Shown here piece by piece: positions 30,654 through 38,782 of a stretch of DNA of 58,499 bases; the stretch's first letter is position 1; each line of letters begins with the position of its first letter. Under the pieces are notes generated by a model, which was not told the origin of the DNA, ran no database searches, and saw only the letters and a program-made list of their open reading frames with translations. The stretch spans positions 1 through 58,499 of the forward strand of contig NZ_VCQN01000010.1 of NCBI RefSeq assembly GCF_005938125.1. The letters are read 5' to 3'. Source of the stretch: Bacillus sp. BHET2. Lineage in GTDB: Bacteria; Bacillota; Bacilli; Bacillales; Bacillaceae_B. The translations under genes were made by a program, and so were the position numbers.

Positions 30654-32273
30654 TTGAGTAAGAAGTACTCCTCCAACCAATTTTTGAGAGGGGCCATGGT
30701 CTTAACGATGGCGGCATTGGTAACGAAAATATTGAGTGCCGTTTACCGGGTTCCGTTTCAAAACATTGTTGGAGATATCGGATTTTATATTTATCAGCAG
30801 GTGTATCCGTTTTACGGGATTGCCATTGCGTTATCTACATATGGGTTTCCTGTCATCATATCCAAGTTAGTAGCTGAGAAATTAAAGGAAGAGGGTGAGG
30901 AGGGGGCAAAGAATGTGGCCGTCACCTCCTTCCTGTTCCTCTGTATTGTAGGAGTTACCTGGTTTCTTCTCGTCTACTTCGGTGCCGGGGTGATTGCAGG
31001 TTGGATGGGAGATCCTCTCCTTACGCCATTACTTCAAGTGATTTCTTTATCATTCCTACTGTTAGCCCCTCTGTCTGTCATGAGAGGATATTATCAAGGG
31101 AAGGAAGATATGGTGCCTACCGCTGTGTCACAGGTGACGGAACAGGCGATTAGAGTCGTGACGATTCTCGTATTTTCAACGATCTTGGTGTCTCAAGGAT
31201 ATTCCTTATATATGACGGGAAACGGAGCGCTATTCGGTTCGATAACCGGTGGTCTTGGAGGCTTAGTGATTCTTATTCTCTTCATTACGATACGCAAGGA
31301 GAAGCTGTTTTCACGAAAATATCTTGTTTTACCTAAGGGTTATTTACACATATGGTCACGATTAGCAAAGAATGGAACAGCCATTTGTGTAAGTGCCATG
31401 CTGTTGGTCTTATTACAGTTTGTCGACTCTCTGAATGTATATTCCCTCCTGTTATCATCAGGAATAGAAGAAGAGAGTGCGAAAACGATGAAAGGGATTT
31501 ATGATCGGGGTCAGCCCTTCGTCCAGCTCGGAACAGTGGTGGCGACATCCATTTCATTAACGATCGTCCCATTGGTGACAAATGCCTATTTAAAGCACAG
31601 AGAAGCGTTGGTGAGGGAGTATAGTCAGCTATCTCTTAAAATCAGCATTACCATAGGGTTTGCTGCTACATTAGGCATCATTAATATCATGGTCCCGACC
31701 AATACAATGTTATTTGAAAATGCCTTCGGTTCAAAGGTCATTGCGGTATTCTGTCTATCGATTTTCTTTAGTTGTCTTATTCTCACCTTCGCAGGCATTT
31801 TTCAAGGGATTGGAAAGATATATTATCCAGCCGCCTGCATTTTAATCGGCATTATAGTCAAATATGTGGGCAATGCCTGGCTTATTCCTGTCATGGGGAT
31901 TATGGGGGCATCGGTTGCAACCGTGGCTTCCTTAAGCTTTATGACCATCGTGATGGTAGTGAAACTAAGAAGGCTGTTTCCGATTCGATTTTTCACCTTT
32001 TCTTTTTATAAAACCCTATGTATGAGCGGTCTGGCGATGACGATTGGATTGCAGGGCTGGTTGCAGATTTATGATACACTTTTAGATAAAGGAATGCCCG
32101 AAAGGCAGCTTTCTGTCCTATTTTCCTTAGGGGGAGCGTGTATTGGGGGGCTTATTTTTCTAATTGTCTTTTTAAGAGGAAATGTCCTTTCAAGAGAAGA
32201 TATCAGTTACTTACCTTTTGGTAGTAAATGGATTTGGTTGATGAATAGACTTCAATCAACGAATAAACAGTAG
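30654..32273 (+). CDS. yabM: YabM, MOP-superfamily flippase (SpoVB/MurJ-like)
   Basis: The 539-residue integral membrane protein has about 14 hydrophobic segments and belongs to the polysaccharide transporter branch that includes SpoVB and MurJ-like lipid II flippases. The first segment starts near residue 10 (FLRGAMVLTMAALVTKILSA). The start is TTG at 30654, with a weak ribosome site (GGCAGGA). It is probably expressed with yabN, 13 nt downstream. The transported substrate is unknown. Confidence 0.88.
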   Translation: MSKKYSSNQFLRGAMVLTMAALVTKILSAVYRVPFQNIVGDIGFYIYQQVYPFYGIAIALSTYGFPVIISKLVAEKLKEEGEEGAKNVAVTSFLFLCIVGVTWFLLVYFGAGVIAGWMGDPLLTPLLQVISLSFLLLAPLSVMRGYYQGKEDMVPTAVSQVTEQAIRVVTILVFSTILVSQGYSLYMTGNGALFGSITGGLGGLVILILFITIRKEKLFSRKYLVLPKGYLHIWSRLAKNGTAICVSAMLLVLLQFVDSLNVYSLLLSSGIEEESAKTMKGIYDRGQPFVQLGTVVATSISLTIVPLVTNAYLKHREALVREYSQLSLKISITIGFAATLGIINIMVPTNTMLFENAFGSKVIAVFCLSIFFSCLILTFAGIFQGIGKIYYPAACILIGIIVKYVGNAWLIPVMGIMGASVATVASLSFMTIVMVVKLRRLFPIRFFTFSFYKTLCMSGLAMTIGLQGWLQIYDTLLDKGMPERQLSVLFSLGGACIGGLIFLIVFLRGNVLSREDISYLPFGSKWIWLMNRLQSTNKQ

Positions 32274-32286
32274 CGAGGAGAGAAAC

Positions 32287-33747
32287 ATGCATACTATAAC
32301 AATTGTCGGTTTAGGTGCAGGCGATATAAATCAGCTTCCTTTAGGAGTTTATCGAGTCATTAAGAGCAGTGCACACCTTTACCTGAGAACGGATAAGCAC
32401 CCGGTTGTAAAGGATTTAACATCAGAAGGAGTCGAGTTTCAAACCTTTGATTCTGTATATGAAAAACATGATCAATTCGAACATGTCTATGACGAAATCG
32501 TCCGTGAGCTGGTTTCGGAATCTGAAAGACACTCACTTGTCTATGCAGTTCCTGGTCACCCACTAGTGGCTGAAAAGGCAGTTCAAATGCTTCTGGAGCT
32601 TAAAGAAGAAGGGAAAGTACAGGTAGAGATCGGGGGAGGACAAAGCTTTATTGATCCTTTATTTGCTTCTGTCGGGGCGGATCCGATCGACGGCTTTCAG
32701 TTATTGGATGGGACAAGCTTAAACCTTCACGATATCCATATGAACCAACAGCTCATCATCGGGCAAGTCTATGATGCATTTATTGCTTCTGAAGTAAAGC
32801 TCACTCTAATGGAGCTTTATCCGTATGATTACGAAGTTAAGCTCGTAACGGCTGCTGGTAGCAAGGAAGAAAAGGTAGAACGGGTTCCTCTGGTCGAGCT
32901 TGACCGTGTAGCCAACTTGAGTAACCTGACCAGTCTTTATGTTCCGGCTGTGAAAGAAATGGAATCCACTTATAAGCAATATGCCACATTAAGAGAAATC
33001 ATTTCAACATTGCGGGGACCAAGTGGCTGTCCTTGGGATAAAGAGCAAACCCACCAATCCCTCAAGAAGTACTTACTCGAAGAAACATACGAGTTATTAG
33101 AGGCAATTGAAGAAGAGGATCTGGATCATATAATTGAAGAGTTGGGGGATGTCCTTCTTCAGGTCATGCTCCACGCTCAAATTGGCGAAGATGAAGGAAT
33201 GTTCACAATGGAGGAAGTGATAGAAGGTCTTGCTTCCAAAATGGTCCGAAGACATCCTCATGTCTTTGGGACGGTTCAAGTAGAGAACACCGAACAGGTC
33301 AAAGCAAATTGGGATGAAATTAAAAAGCAGGAAAAACCTGAGGGGCATGAACCGCTGCTCAAGAACACAGCAAAAGGAATGCCCGCACTCATGAAGGCGT
33401 ACGAATACCAGAAAAAAGCCTCCAAAGTAGGGTTTGATTGGGAAGATCCTAAAGGGGCATGGGAAAAAGTATGGGAAGAAATGAAGGAGTTTGAAATTGA
33501 AGTCGAGAATTATAGTGAAAACCAAATGAAAAAAGAATTTGGTGATTTATTATTCGCTCTCATCAATGTGGCAAGATTCTACAAGATCCTTCCTGAGGAA
33601 GCGTTAGCCATGACGAATACGAAGTTTTATCGCCGCTTTTCCTATGTGGAAGGCCAGGTTCTGGCAACCGGCAGAAGCTTTGAGGATTTCTCATTAAAAG
33701 AACTGGATCAATTTTGGAATGAAGCGAAAAAGATGAATATTGAATAA
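32287..33747 (+). CDS. yabN: YabN, methylase-fold/MazG fusion protein
   Basis: This 486-residue fusion has a tetrapyrrole-methylase-like N-terminal domain (about 1-220; ITIVGLGAGDINQLPLGVY and YAVPGHPLVAEKAV) joined to a MazG nucleotide pyrophosphohydrolase (about 245-486). MazG motifs are LRGPSGCPWDKEQTH, the metal-binding EEtyELLEAIEEED and EELGDVLLQVMLHAQI. The N-terminal activity is unproven; the MazG part likely cleans unusual NTPs. AGGAGAG precedes the ATG. Confidence 0.93.
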   Translation: MHTITIVGLGAGDINQLPLGVYRVIKSSAHLYLRTDKHPVVKDLTSEGVEFQTFDSVYEKHDQFEHVYDEIVRELVSESERHSLVYAVPGHPLVAEKAVQMLLELKEEGKVQVEIGGGQSFIDPLFASVGADPIDGFQLLDGTSLNLHDIHMNQQLIIGQVYDAFIASEVKLTLMELYPYDYEVKLVTAAGSKEEKVERVPLVELDRVANLSNLTSLYVPAVKEMESTYKQYATLREIISTLRGPSGCPWDKEQTHQSLKKYLLEETYELLEAIEEEDLDHIIEELGDVLLQVMLHAQIGEDEGMFTMEEVIEGLASKMVRRHPHVFGTVQVENTEQVKANWDEIKKQEKPEGHEPLLKNTAKGMPALMKAYEYQKKASKVGFDWEDPKGAWEKVWEEMKEFEIEVENYSENQMKKEFGDLLFALINVARFYKILPEEALAMTNTKFYRRFSYVEGQVLATGRSFEDFSLKELDQFWNEAKKMNIE

Positions 33748-33761
33748 GGGGGAAATGTATA

Positions 33762-34040
33762 ATGGTTTCGATGAGATTAGATAAATTTTTAAAAGTATCC
33801 AGGCTGATCAAAAGACGAACCTTGGCGAAAGAAATTGCCGACCAGGGACGTATATCAGTAAACGGATTACAAGCAAAAGCGAGCTCTAACGTTAAAGTTG
33901 GTGACGAATTAAGCGTAAGGTTTGGTCAAAAGATTATGAGGGTAAAGATAGAAAGGCTTCTTGAAACAACAAAAAAAGAAGAAGCGAGTGGACTTTATTC
34001 CGTCCTTTCAGAAGAAAGAGTGCAAGAAGAAGCGGAATGA
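33762..34040 (+). CDS. rqcP: RqcP (YabO), ribosome quality-control S4 protein
   Basis: The 92-residue S4-domain protein begins (MVS)MRLDKFLKVSRLIKRRTLA. In B. subtilis RqcP works with RqcH to add C-terminal alanine tails on stalled 50S-peptide complexes. The ATG at 33762 is well spaced from AAGGGGGA at 33746; an in-frame ATG at 33771 matches the B. subtilis start and is also possible. It is co-transcribed with yabN. Confidence 0.93.
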   Translation: MVSMRLDKFLKVSRLIKRRTLAKEIADQGRISVNGLQAKASSNVKVGDELSVRFGQKIMRVKIERLLETTKKEEASGLYSVLSEERVQEEAE

Positions 34041-34137
34041 GGTTACAGGATCCGAGACCTCTAATTTAGTTCTATTTTTCTCCCTGACACATAAACATAG
34101 TTACAAAGCTTGTACTATGGGAATGTGAGGGATGGAT

Positions 34138-34440
34138 ATGAATCAACAATATGAAGGAAACAAAGATAAAACAACCTTTCAGGAACATGACGTCATGATG
34201 AGAGGCCGCAAGCTTCTCGACATCACGGGTGTGAAGCAGGTGGAAAGCTTTGATAACGAGGAATTCCTCCTTGAAACGGTGATGGGATTCCTATCTGTCA
34301 GAGGTCAAAATCTTCAAATGAAAAATTTAGACGTGGATAAAGGGATTGTGTCCATTAAAGGAAAGGTGTTTGATCTCGTTTACCTCGATGAGCAAAATGG
34401 GGAGAAGGCTAAAGGCTTCTTTAGCAAGCTGTTTCGATGA
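34138..34440 (+). CDS. yabP: Sporulation protein YabP
   Basis: The 100-residue YabP/YqfC-family protein is needed for sporulation (SigE regulon in B. subtilis). Typical blocks: LLDITGVKQVESFDNEEFLL and VRGQNLQMKNLDVDKG. The start is ATG 34138 because GTGAGGG ends seven nt upstream; the ATG at 34132 is too close to it. It overlaps yabQ by 4 nt (ATGA). Confidence 0.94.
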   Translation: MNQQYEGNKDKTTFQEHDVMMRGRKLLDITGVKQVESFDNEEFLLETVMGFLSVRGQNLQMKNLDVDKGIVSIKGKVFDLVYLDEQNGEKAKGFFSKLFR

Positions 34441-35090
34441 CCCTCTCAACCCAGTTCTATACCATGCTTTCCATGATCGGTATGGGAGCTTTATTTGGTG
34501 CGACACTCGACACCTATTCTCGGTTTTTAAACCGGTCTGAGAGAAACAGATGGCTAGTATTCGTCAATGACATCCTGTTCTGGGTGTTACAAGCTCTTTC
34601 CATTTTTTATATTTTGTTTGTCGTCAATTTTGGTGAAATCCGTTTTTATATTTTCCTTGCTCTGCTTTGCGGATTTGCTGGGTATCAAGCGTTGATCAAG
34701 CAGCATTATCTGTCCTTTTTGGAGAGGGTGATATTGTTTTGTATCTCCCTCTATAATTTCGGTGTAAAAATGGTGAAGAATTTGATTTATTCTCCGATAA
34801 AATGGATGTTAATGCTTGTATTAACACTTGTTCTTTCTTTGGGAAAAGGGCTCTTATCCGTCATATTATTCCTTTTAAAGGCCATACTTAACGTGGTTCA
34901 TTGGGCGGTTAAGCTCGTAATCACTCCAATATGGTGGATATTAAAAGCTATTTGGAATTTATTGCCGAAAAATCTTACAAAAAGAGTCGAGAAGTTATAT
35001 AATAAAGTAGCAGGGATTTTTAAGGCGTACATCAAAAAAGTATATAGAGTGGCAAAAAGGTTCTCAAAGAAACCGAAAGACAAGGATTAG
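34437..35090 (+). CDS. yabQ: Sporulation membrane protein YabQ
   Basis: This 217-residue polytopic membrane protein is required for spore cortex formation in B. subtilis. It has about five hydrophobic segments (roughly 1-25, 35-60, 65-85, 100-120, 125-165) and a very basic C-terminus (KKVYRVAKRFSKKPKDKD). It is translationally coupled to yabP through an ATGA overlap. No catalytic motif is seen. Confidence 0.92.
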   Translation: MTLSTQFYTMLSMIGMGALFGATLDTYSRFLNRSERNRWLVFVNDILFWVLQALSIFYILFVVNFGEIRFYIFLALLCGFAGYQALIKQHYLSFLERVILFCISLYNFGVKMVKNLIYSPIKWMLMLVLTLVLSLGKGLLSVILFLLKAILNVVHWAVKLVITPIWWILKAIWNLLPKNLTKRVEKLYNKVAGIFKAYIKKVYRVAKRFSKKPKDKD

Positions 35091-35132
35091 GTCTTAAAGG
35101 TTCGCCACTCCATATTGTAAGGAGGTTTGGAA

Positions 35133-35522
35133 ATGAGAAAAAACGTGACACCAATGGAAAATGAATATGTCCGTCATCAGGAGCATATGCATAAATCTTC
35201 TTCTAAGAGAAAAAAGCGTTTGGTCCGTCGATTAGCAGTTTTCTTTGTTTTAGTTTTGGCAATTAGTGGATTTTTAATCTCGACCCTCATTTCCAGAGCC
35301 CAAGTTTTAGAAGAAAAACACACGGAAAAAGCACAATTAGAAAAAAAATTAATACACTTAAAAGACAAGCAATCCGCATTGGAAGAAGAGATTGTAAAGC
35401 TTAACGATGATGAATATATAGCCAAACTGGCGCGCCGGGATTACTTTTTGTCGAATGAAGGTGAGATTATTTTTAACATACCTGAAACAGATAAAGAGAA
35501 AGAAGAAGAGGTGTCTTATTGA
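35133..35522 (+). CDS. divIC: Cell-division protein DivIC
   Basis: The 129-residue bitopic FtsB-like division protein forms a complex with FtsL and DivIB. It has a basic cytoplasmic N-terminus (KRKKRLVRR), one membrane segment (about 35-57), an extracytoplasmic coiled coil (HTEKAQLEKKLIHLKDKQSA) and a conserved end YIAKLARRDYFLSNEGE. The start is ATG 35133 behind AAGGAGG; an in-frame TTG at 35127 is less likely. A terminator-like hairpin overlaps its end. Confidence 0.94.
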   Translation: MRKNVTPMENEYVRHQEHMHKSSSKRKKRLVRRLAVFFVLVLAISGFLISTLISRAQVLEEKHTEKAQLEKKLIHLKDKQSALEEEIVKLNDDEYIAKLARRDYFLSNEGEIIFNIPETDKEKEEEVSY

Positions 35523-35535
35523 CACTCTTTTTTTT
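35507..35535 (+). terminator. divIC terminator
   Basis: AGAG(G)GTGTC pairs with GACACTCT, with one bulged G, over a 5-nt loop, then eight T. The stop codon is inside the loop. Confidence 0.75.
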
Positions 35536-35595
35536 AATTGGCTATAATATATAGTAGGTTTATCTTTTATAATTTTAAGGAGGAGCATTTCTTTT

Positions 35596-36021
35596 ATGTC
35601 AATCGAAGTAGGCAGCAAGTTACAGGGTAAGGTAACAGGTATCACAAATTTTGGAGCGTTCGTGGAATTATCGGAAGGTTCAACAGGTTTAGTTCACATT
35701 AGTGAGGTTGCAGACAACTACGTTAAGGATATTAATGAACACCTTAAAGTCGGCGACGAAGTAACGGTAAAGGTTATTAATGTTGAGAAAGATGGAAAGA
35801 TCGGTTTATCCATCCGTAAAGCAAAAGAGCAACCACAACGCCCACAGCGCCCTCAGCGTCCTCAACGCCCGCGTAGTAATAACAAACCGACCGACACACG
35901 TACTAAAGAGAGTTTCGAACAAAAGATGGCGCGTTTCTTGAAAGACAGTGAAGACCGCTTATCATCTTTAAAGAAAAACACTGAGTCTCGTCGTGGTGGA
36001 AAAGGGGCGAAAAAAGGTTAA
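35596..36021 (+). CDS. yabR: S1-domain RNA-binding protein YabR
   Basis: The 141-residue protein has an N-terminal S1 domain (about 3-72; GSKLQGKVTGITNFGAFVEL and HISEVADNYVKD) and a basic low-complexity tail with a repeated Arg-Pro-Gln segment (about 80-92). It is similar to general stress protein 13. The specific RNA target is unknown. AAGGAGGAG precedes the ATG. A very strong terminator follows. Confidence 0.93.
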   Translation: MSIEVGSKLQGKVTGITNFGAFVELSEGSTGLVHISEVADNYVKDINEHLKVGDEVTVKVINVEKDGKIGLSIRKAKEQPQRPQRPQRPQRPRSNNKPTDTRTKESFEQKMARFLKDSEDRLSSLKKNTESRRGGKGAKKG

Positions 36022-36061
36022 CTTGCTGTCTATTAACTCATATAGCAGGTTGTGAACAGAA

Positions 36062-36099
36062 AACAGGCATACTCATGATCATGAGTATGCCTGTTTTTT
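36062..36099 (+). terminator. yabR terminator
   Basis: A 15-bp perfect stem, AACAGGCATACTCAT and its complement around GATC, then six or more T. Confidence 0.92.
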
Positions 36100-36208
36100 T
36101 AGTTTCTATAAGACTGTTCACGAACAAAATAATTAGACAATCCACACAGGACTTTCTCCTTTCCGGATCGAATACATAAGCATAAATATCTTTGTGGAGG
36201 CAGCGAAT

Positions 36209-36688
36209 ATGAAAAAAGATCAGATGATTGATCATCATGAATCGTTTAAGGTATGGCTGAATGAATTGAACATGATAAATAAAGATGAGTGGTTCCAACC
36301 TATGGAAGAGAGTAAATGGTCGATTGCGGCGAATGTTTCTCATATCATCAAATGGGATCAATATTCCTTGAGGGAGATTCTTCCTAGTGCCTCAGAGGGA
36401 GCAGAGCTGTCACCCTTTCCGGATTTTCAGCGCTTTAATGGGGAAGCTGAAGAATATGCTCACCTTGTGGTTAATCAAGAAGAATTGATAGTAGAAGGGA
36501 TGAAAGCTCGGGATCTGATTATTACCTACTTAAAAAACGTATCGGACGATGATCTTCATCAATCGTTTAAAGTTGGAGATCAAAGCTTCACCCTTGAAGA
36601 GTTTTTCGAAGACTTCATCGGTCACGACAAACATCATCAAGAGCAGATAGAAGAGGTAGTGTCTCTAGATGAAAGAAAAAGGCATTAA
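36209..36688 (+). CDS. DinB-like family protein
   Basis: The 159-residue four-helix-bundle protein of the DinB/YfiT superfamily has likely metal ligands in ANVSHIIKWDQY and DFIGHDKHHQEQIEEV. Family members are metal-dependent S-transferases acting on bacillithiol and similar thiols, or have no known role. The start is ATG 36209 behind GTGGAGGCA. It is not in this place in B. subtilis. Its terminator was the IS insertion target described below. Confidence 0.8.
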   Translation: MKKDQMIDHHESFKVWLNELNMINKDEWFQPMEESKWSIAANVSHIIKWDQYSLREILPSASEGAELSPFPDFQRFNGEAEEYAHLVVNQEELIVEGMKARDLIITYLKNVSDDDLHQSFKVGDQSFTLEEFFEDFIGHDKHHQEQIEEVVSLDERKRH

Positions 36689-36724
36689 GATGCAGAGGAA
36701 ATCGGAAAAGAGCAATTAAAAAAA

Positions 36725-36744
36725 GACTATCGTAAACGATAGTC
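36725..36744. repeat. Left 20-bp target duplication (half-terminator)
   Basis: GACTATCGTAAACGATAGTC, a hairpin sequence identical to 38309-38328. On its left a run of A survives, giving a T-run on the minus strand; the plus-strand T-run was moved to the other copy by the insertion. Confidence 0.85.
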
Positions 36745-36746
36745 TC

Positions 36747-36778
36747 AGGCTGTCGAGAAAGTCTCGACAGCCTTTATT
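36747..36778 (+). terminator. IS left-end inward terminator
   Basis: AGGCTGTCGAGA pairs with TCTCGACAGCCT around AAG, followed by TTATTTC. It faces into the element and could stop reading entering from the DinB-like gene. Confidence 0.65.
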
Positions 36779-36851
36779 TCATTTGATTACTTTAACTATT
36801 CACCGCGTTAATTTGATATAATATAAGTATCAACTAAAGGTGGGTGTTATC

Positions 36852-38203
36852 ATGTTTCACACTAGAAAAGATGCACAAAATGAACTCGAATTTGTTTCAA
36901 TTGAAGACCTTGTTCCTCAAGACCATCTCCTTAGAAAAATAGAGACATACATAGATTTCTCCTTCATCCTCGAAAAAGTTCGACCTTATTATTCAGAAGA
37001 TAATGGACGCCCTTCACTCGATCCCCTCGTACTTTTCAAAATGATGTTCATTGGTTATTTCTATGGTGTTCGATCAGAGCGTCAATTAGAAAAAGAAATC
37101 CAAATGAACATTGCCTATCGATGGTTTCTTGGTTTACGCCTACAAGATCCCGTGCCCCATCACTCTACTATCAGTTGGAATCGCAGAAAACGATTTAACG
37201 AAACGAATATCTTTCAGGAAATCTTTGATGAAATAGTTTTACAAGCAATGAATCATAAAATGGTTGGTGGAAGAGTTTTATTTACCGATTCGACTCATTT
37301 AAAAGCGAATGCCAATAAAAATAAATTCACTAAGAAATCCGTAGAGGTTGAAACAAGATCATATGTTCAAGATCTTGATAAAGCGATTGAGGAAGATCGA
37401 AATGAAAACGGAAAAAAGCTCTGAAGGCACGAGAGGAGGTGACAGAAACCAAAGAAGTTCGTAAAAGCACGACCGATCCGGATAGTGGATTTATGTCTCG
37501 GGAACAGAAACAGGAGATGTTTTGTTATCTTGATCATCGTACGACCGACATGAAATTTAATATTATTACGGATGCCTTTGTCACACCGGGAAATGTCCAT
37601 GATTCTGTCCCTTATCTTCAACGACTTGATCGCCAAATCGAACGTTTCAAATTGAATGTAGAAGCTGTCGCCTTAGATTCTGGATATCTAACCAACCCCA
37701 TATGTAAAGGATTATCTGACCGAGGATTATTTGGTGTAATCGCACATAGAAGATACCACCCAACGAAAGGTCTCTTTCCGAAGTGGAAATTCAAATATAG
37801 CCTAGAGGAGAATCAGTATCTTTGTCCCAATGGACAAGTTTTACCGTACCGCACAACGACAAGAGAAGGATATCGGGAATACAAATCGGATCCACAACAA
37901 TGTGTTCAGTGCCCTCTTCTTCAGGAGTGTACAAGATCCAAGAACCATCAAAGAGTGATCACGAGGCATGTGTGGGAAGATCACAAAGAAAAGATACGAG
38001 AAAACCGACTCTCGAAATCCGGTAAAATGCTTTATAAATACCGAAAAGAAAAAATAGAGCGAAGCTTTGCAGATTCAAAACAACTGCATGGGCTTCGCTA
38101 CTGCCGGTTGAGGGGCATACACAATGCGAGTGAGCAAGTCCTTCTCACCGCAGCGTGTCAGAACATGAAAAAGATTGCCACACACCTAGCAAAGCTGGGC
38201 TAG
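36852..38203 (+). pseudogene. IS1182-family transposase, split by a frameshift
   Basis: Two frames together make a full-length transposase. The first (36852-37424, 190 residues) has the N-terminal domain and the first catalytic Asp ([16 protein letters not shown]). It stops at TGA after GGA-AAA-AAG-CTC. The second frame, one base back, continues [15 protein letters not shown] and carries the remaining motifs (ALDSGYLTNP; ERSFADSKQLHGLRY). A one-base deletion (a CCT codon reduced to CT) or programmed -1 slippage on A-AAA-AAG would explain it. ATG 36852 is preceded by AAAGGTGGG. Confidence 0.85.
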
Positions 38204-38221
38204 GTGTGTGGCAATCTTTTT
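38168..38221. terminator. Transposase terminator, bidirectional
   Basis: A stem of about 21 bp (AAAGATTGCCACACACCTAGC and its complement) around an 8-nt loop, with T-runs on both strands. The transposase stop codon lies in the stem. Confidence 0.85.
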
Positions 38222-38263
38222 CTCTAAGAGAAATCACTTTATATTTGTATTTTCGTTTCAACA

Positions 38264-38306
38264 ATAAAAAAAGCTTGTAGAAAAACACTGGGTTTCTCTA
38301 CAAGCT
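38264..38306 (-). terminator. IS right-end inward terminator
   Basis: On the minus strand AGCTTGTAGA pairs with TCTACAAGCT, followed by seven T. It would end transcription from the tRNA genes that have lost their own T-run. Confidence 0.75.
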
Positions 38307-38308
38307 GA

Positions 38309-38328
38309 GACTATCGTAAACGATAGTC
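38309..38328. repeat. Right 20-bp target duplication (half-terminator)
   Basis: Identical to 36725-36744 and followed on the plus strand by six T. Joining the outer flanks rebuilds an A-hairpin-T bidirectional terminator between the DinB-like gene and the tRNA genes. Confidence 0.85.
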
Positions 38329-38337
38329 TTTTTTCTA

Positions 38338-38409
38338 TGACCCGTACGGGATTCGAACCCGTGTTACCGCCGTGAAAGGGCGGTGTCTTAACCGCTTGAC
38401 CAACGGGCC
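38338..38409 (-). tRNA. tRNA-Glu (TTC)
   Basis: On the minus strand the 72-nt gene begins GGCCCGTTGGTCAAGCGGTT, has the anticodon arm CCGCCCTTTCACGGCGG with anticodon TTC, and a T-arm CGGGTTCGAATCCCG. The acceptor stem closes with one G-T pair. CCA is not encoded. It follows tRNA-Met, as upstream of spoIIE in B. subtilis. Confidence 0.96.
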
Positions 38410-38418
38410 AAAAGAATA

Positions 38419-38495
38419 TGGTAGCGGCGGAGGGGATCGAACCCCCGACCTCACGGGTATGAACCGTACGCTCTAGCCAGCTGAGCTACACCGCC
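38419..38495 (-). tRNA. tRNA-Met, elongator (CAT)
   Basis: On the minus strand the 77-nt gene begins GGCGGTGTAGCTCAGCTGGC, with anticodon CAT in GGTTCATACC and T-arm GGGGGTTCGATCCCC. CCA is encoded. The first base pair and D-arm fit the elongator, not the initiator. Promoter at 38526-38554. Confidence 0.94.
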
Positions 38496-38525
38496 ATAAA
38501 TATGAGCCTTTTAGGCACAAAAACT

Positions 38526-38554
38526 ATAATACCTAGAAAGAATTATCTTGTCAA
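38526..38554 (-). promoter_or_regulatory. Promoter of the tRNA-Met/tRNA-Glu pair
   Basis: On the minus strand TTGACA (38554-38549), 17 bp, TATTAT (38531-38526), a strong SigA promoter about 30 bp before the tRNA-Met gene. Confidence 0.85.
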
Positions 38555-38718
38555 TATCGTATAGTAAAGATTTTGTCAAAATCCCCTTAAGTCTTTTCAC
38601 ACAAGTATTTCAATCGAAAAAATAGAGAAAAGGAAAGAAGTAAGAATGAAATATTCTGAATATTTTACCGGAAACAATAGAAAGCCGTCGAAACTTTCTT
38701 TATTGTCATTCCCTCATT

Positions 38719-38751
38719 TTGACAAAGTTTTAAACTTGTACCATTTATACT
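38719..38751 (+). promoter_or_regulatory. spoIIE promoter with a 21-bp spacer
   Basis: TTGACA and TATACT are separated by 21 bp, as in Spo0A-activated SigA promoters such as B. subtilis spoIIE. A CGTCGAA (one mismatch to a 0A box) lies at 38686 and TGTCATT at 38704. Confidence 0.8.
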
Positions 38752-38782
38752 AAACAAAAAAGAAATGGGGAGTGTTTCATAC

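Larger units (their letters stand above)
36745..38308 (+). mobile_element. IS1182-type insertion sequence (1564 bp)
   Basis: The element is bounded by imperfect inverted repeats, TCAGGCTGTCGAGAAA at the left and TCAGCTTGTAGAGAAA (read minus) at the right, 13 of 16 identical, and flanked by a 20-bp direct repeat. It holds one transposase gene split by a frameshift, an extended -10 promoter (TGATATAAT at 36814), a 21-bp-stem terminator after the transposase, and terminator-like hairpins at both ends. The family call rests on the transposase sequence and the long palindromic target duplication. Confidence 0.9.

Noticed and set aside
36840..36851. GTG start for the transposase at 36840
   Set aside because: It falls inside the AAAGGTGGG ribosome site that serves the ATG at 36852.
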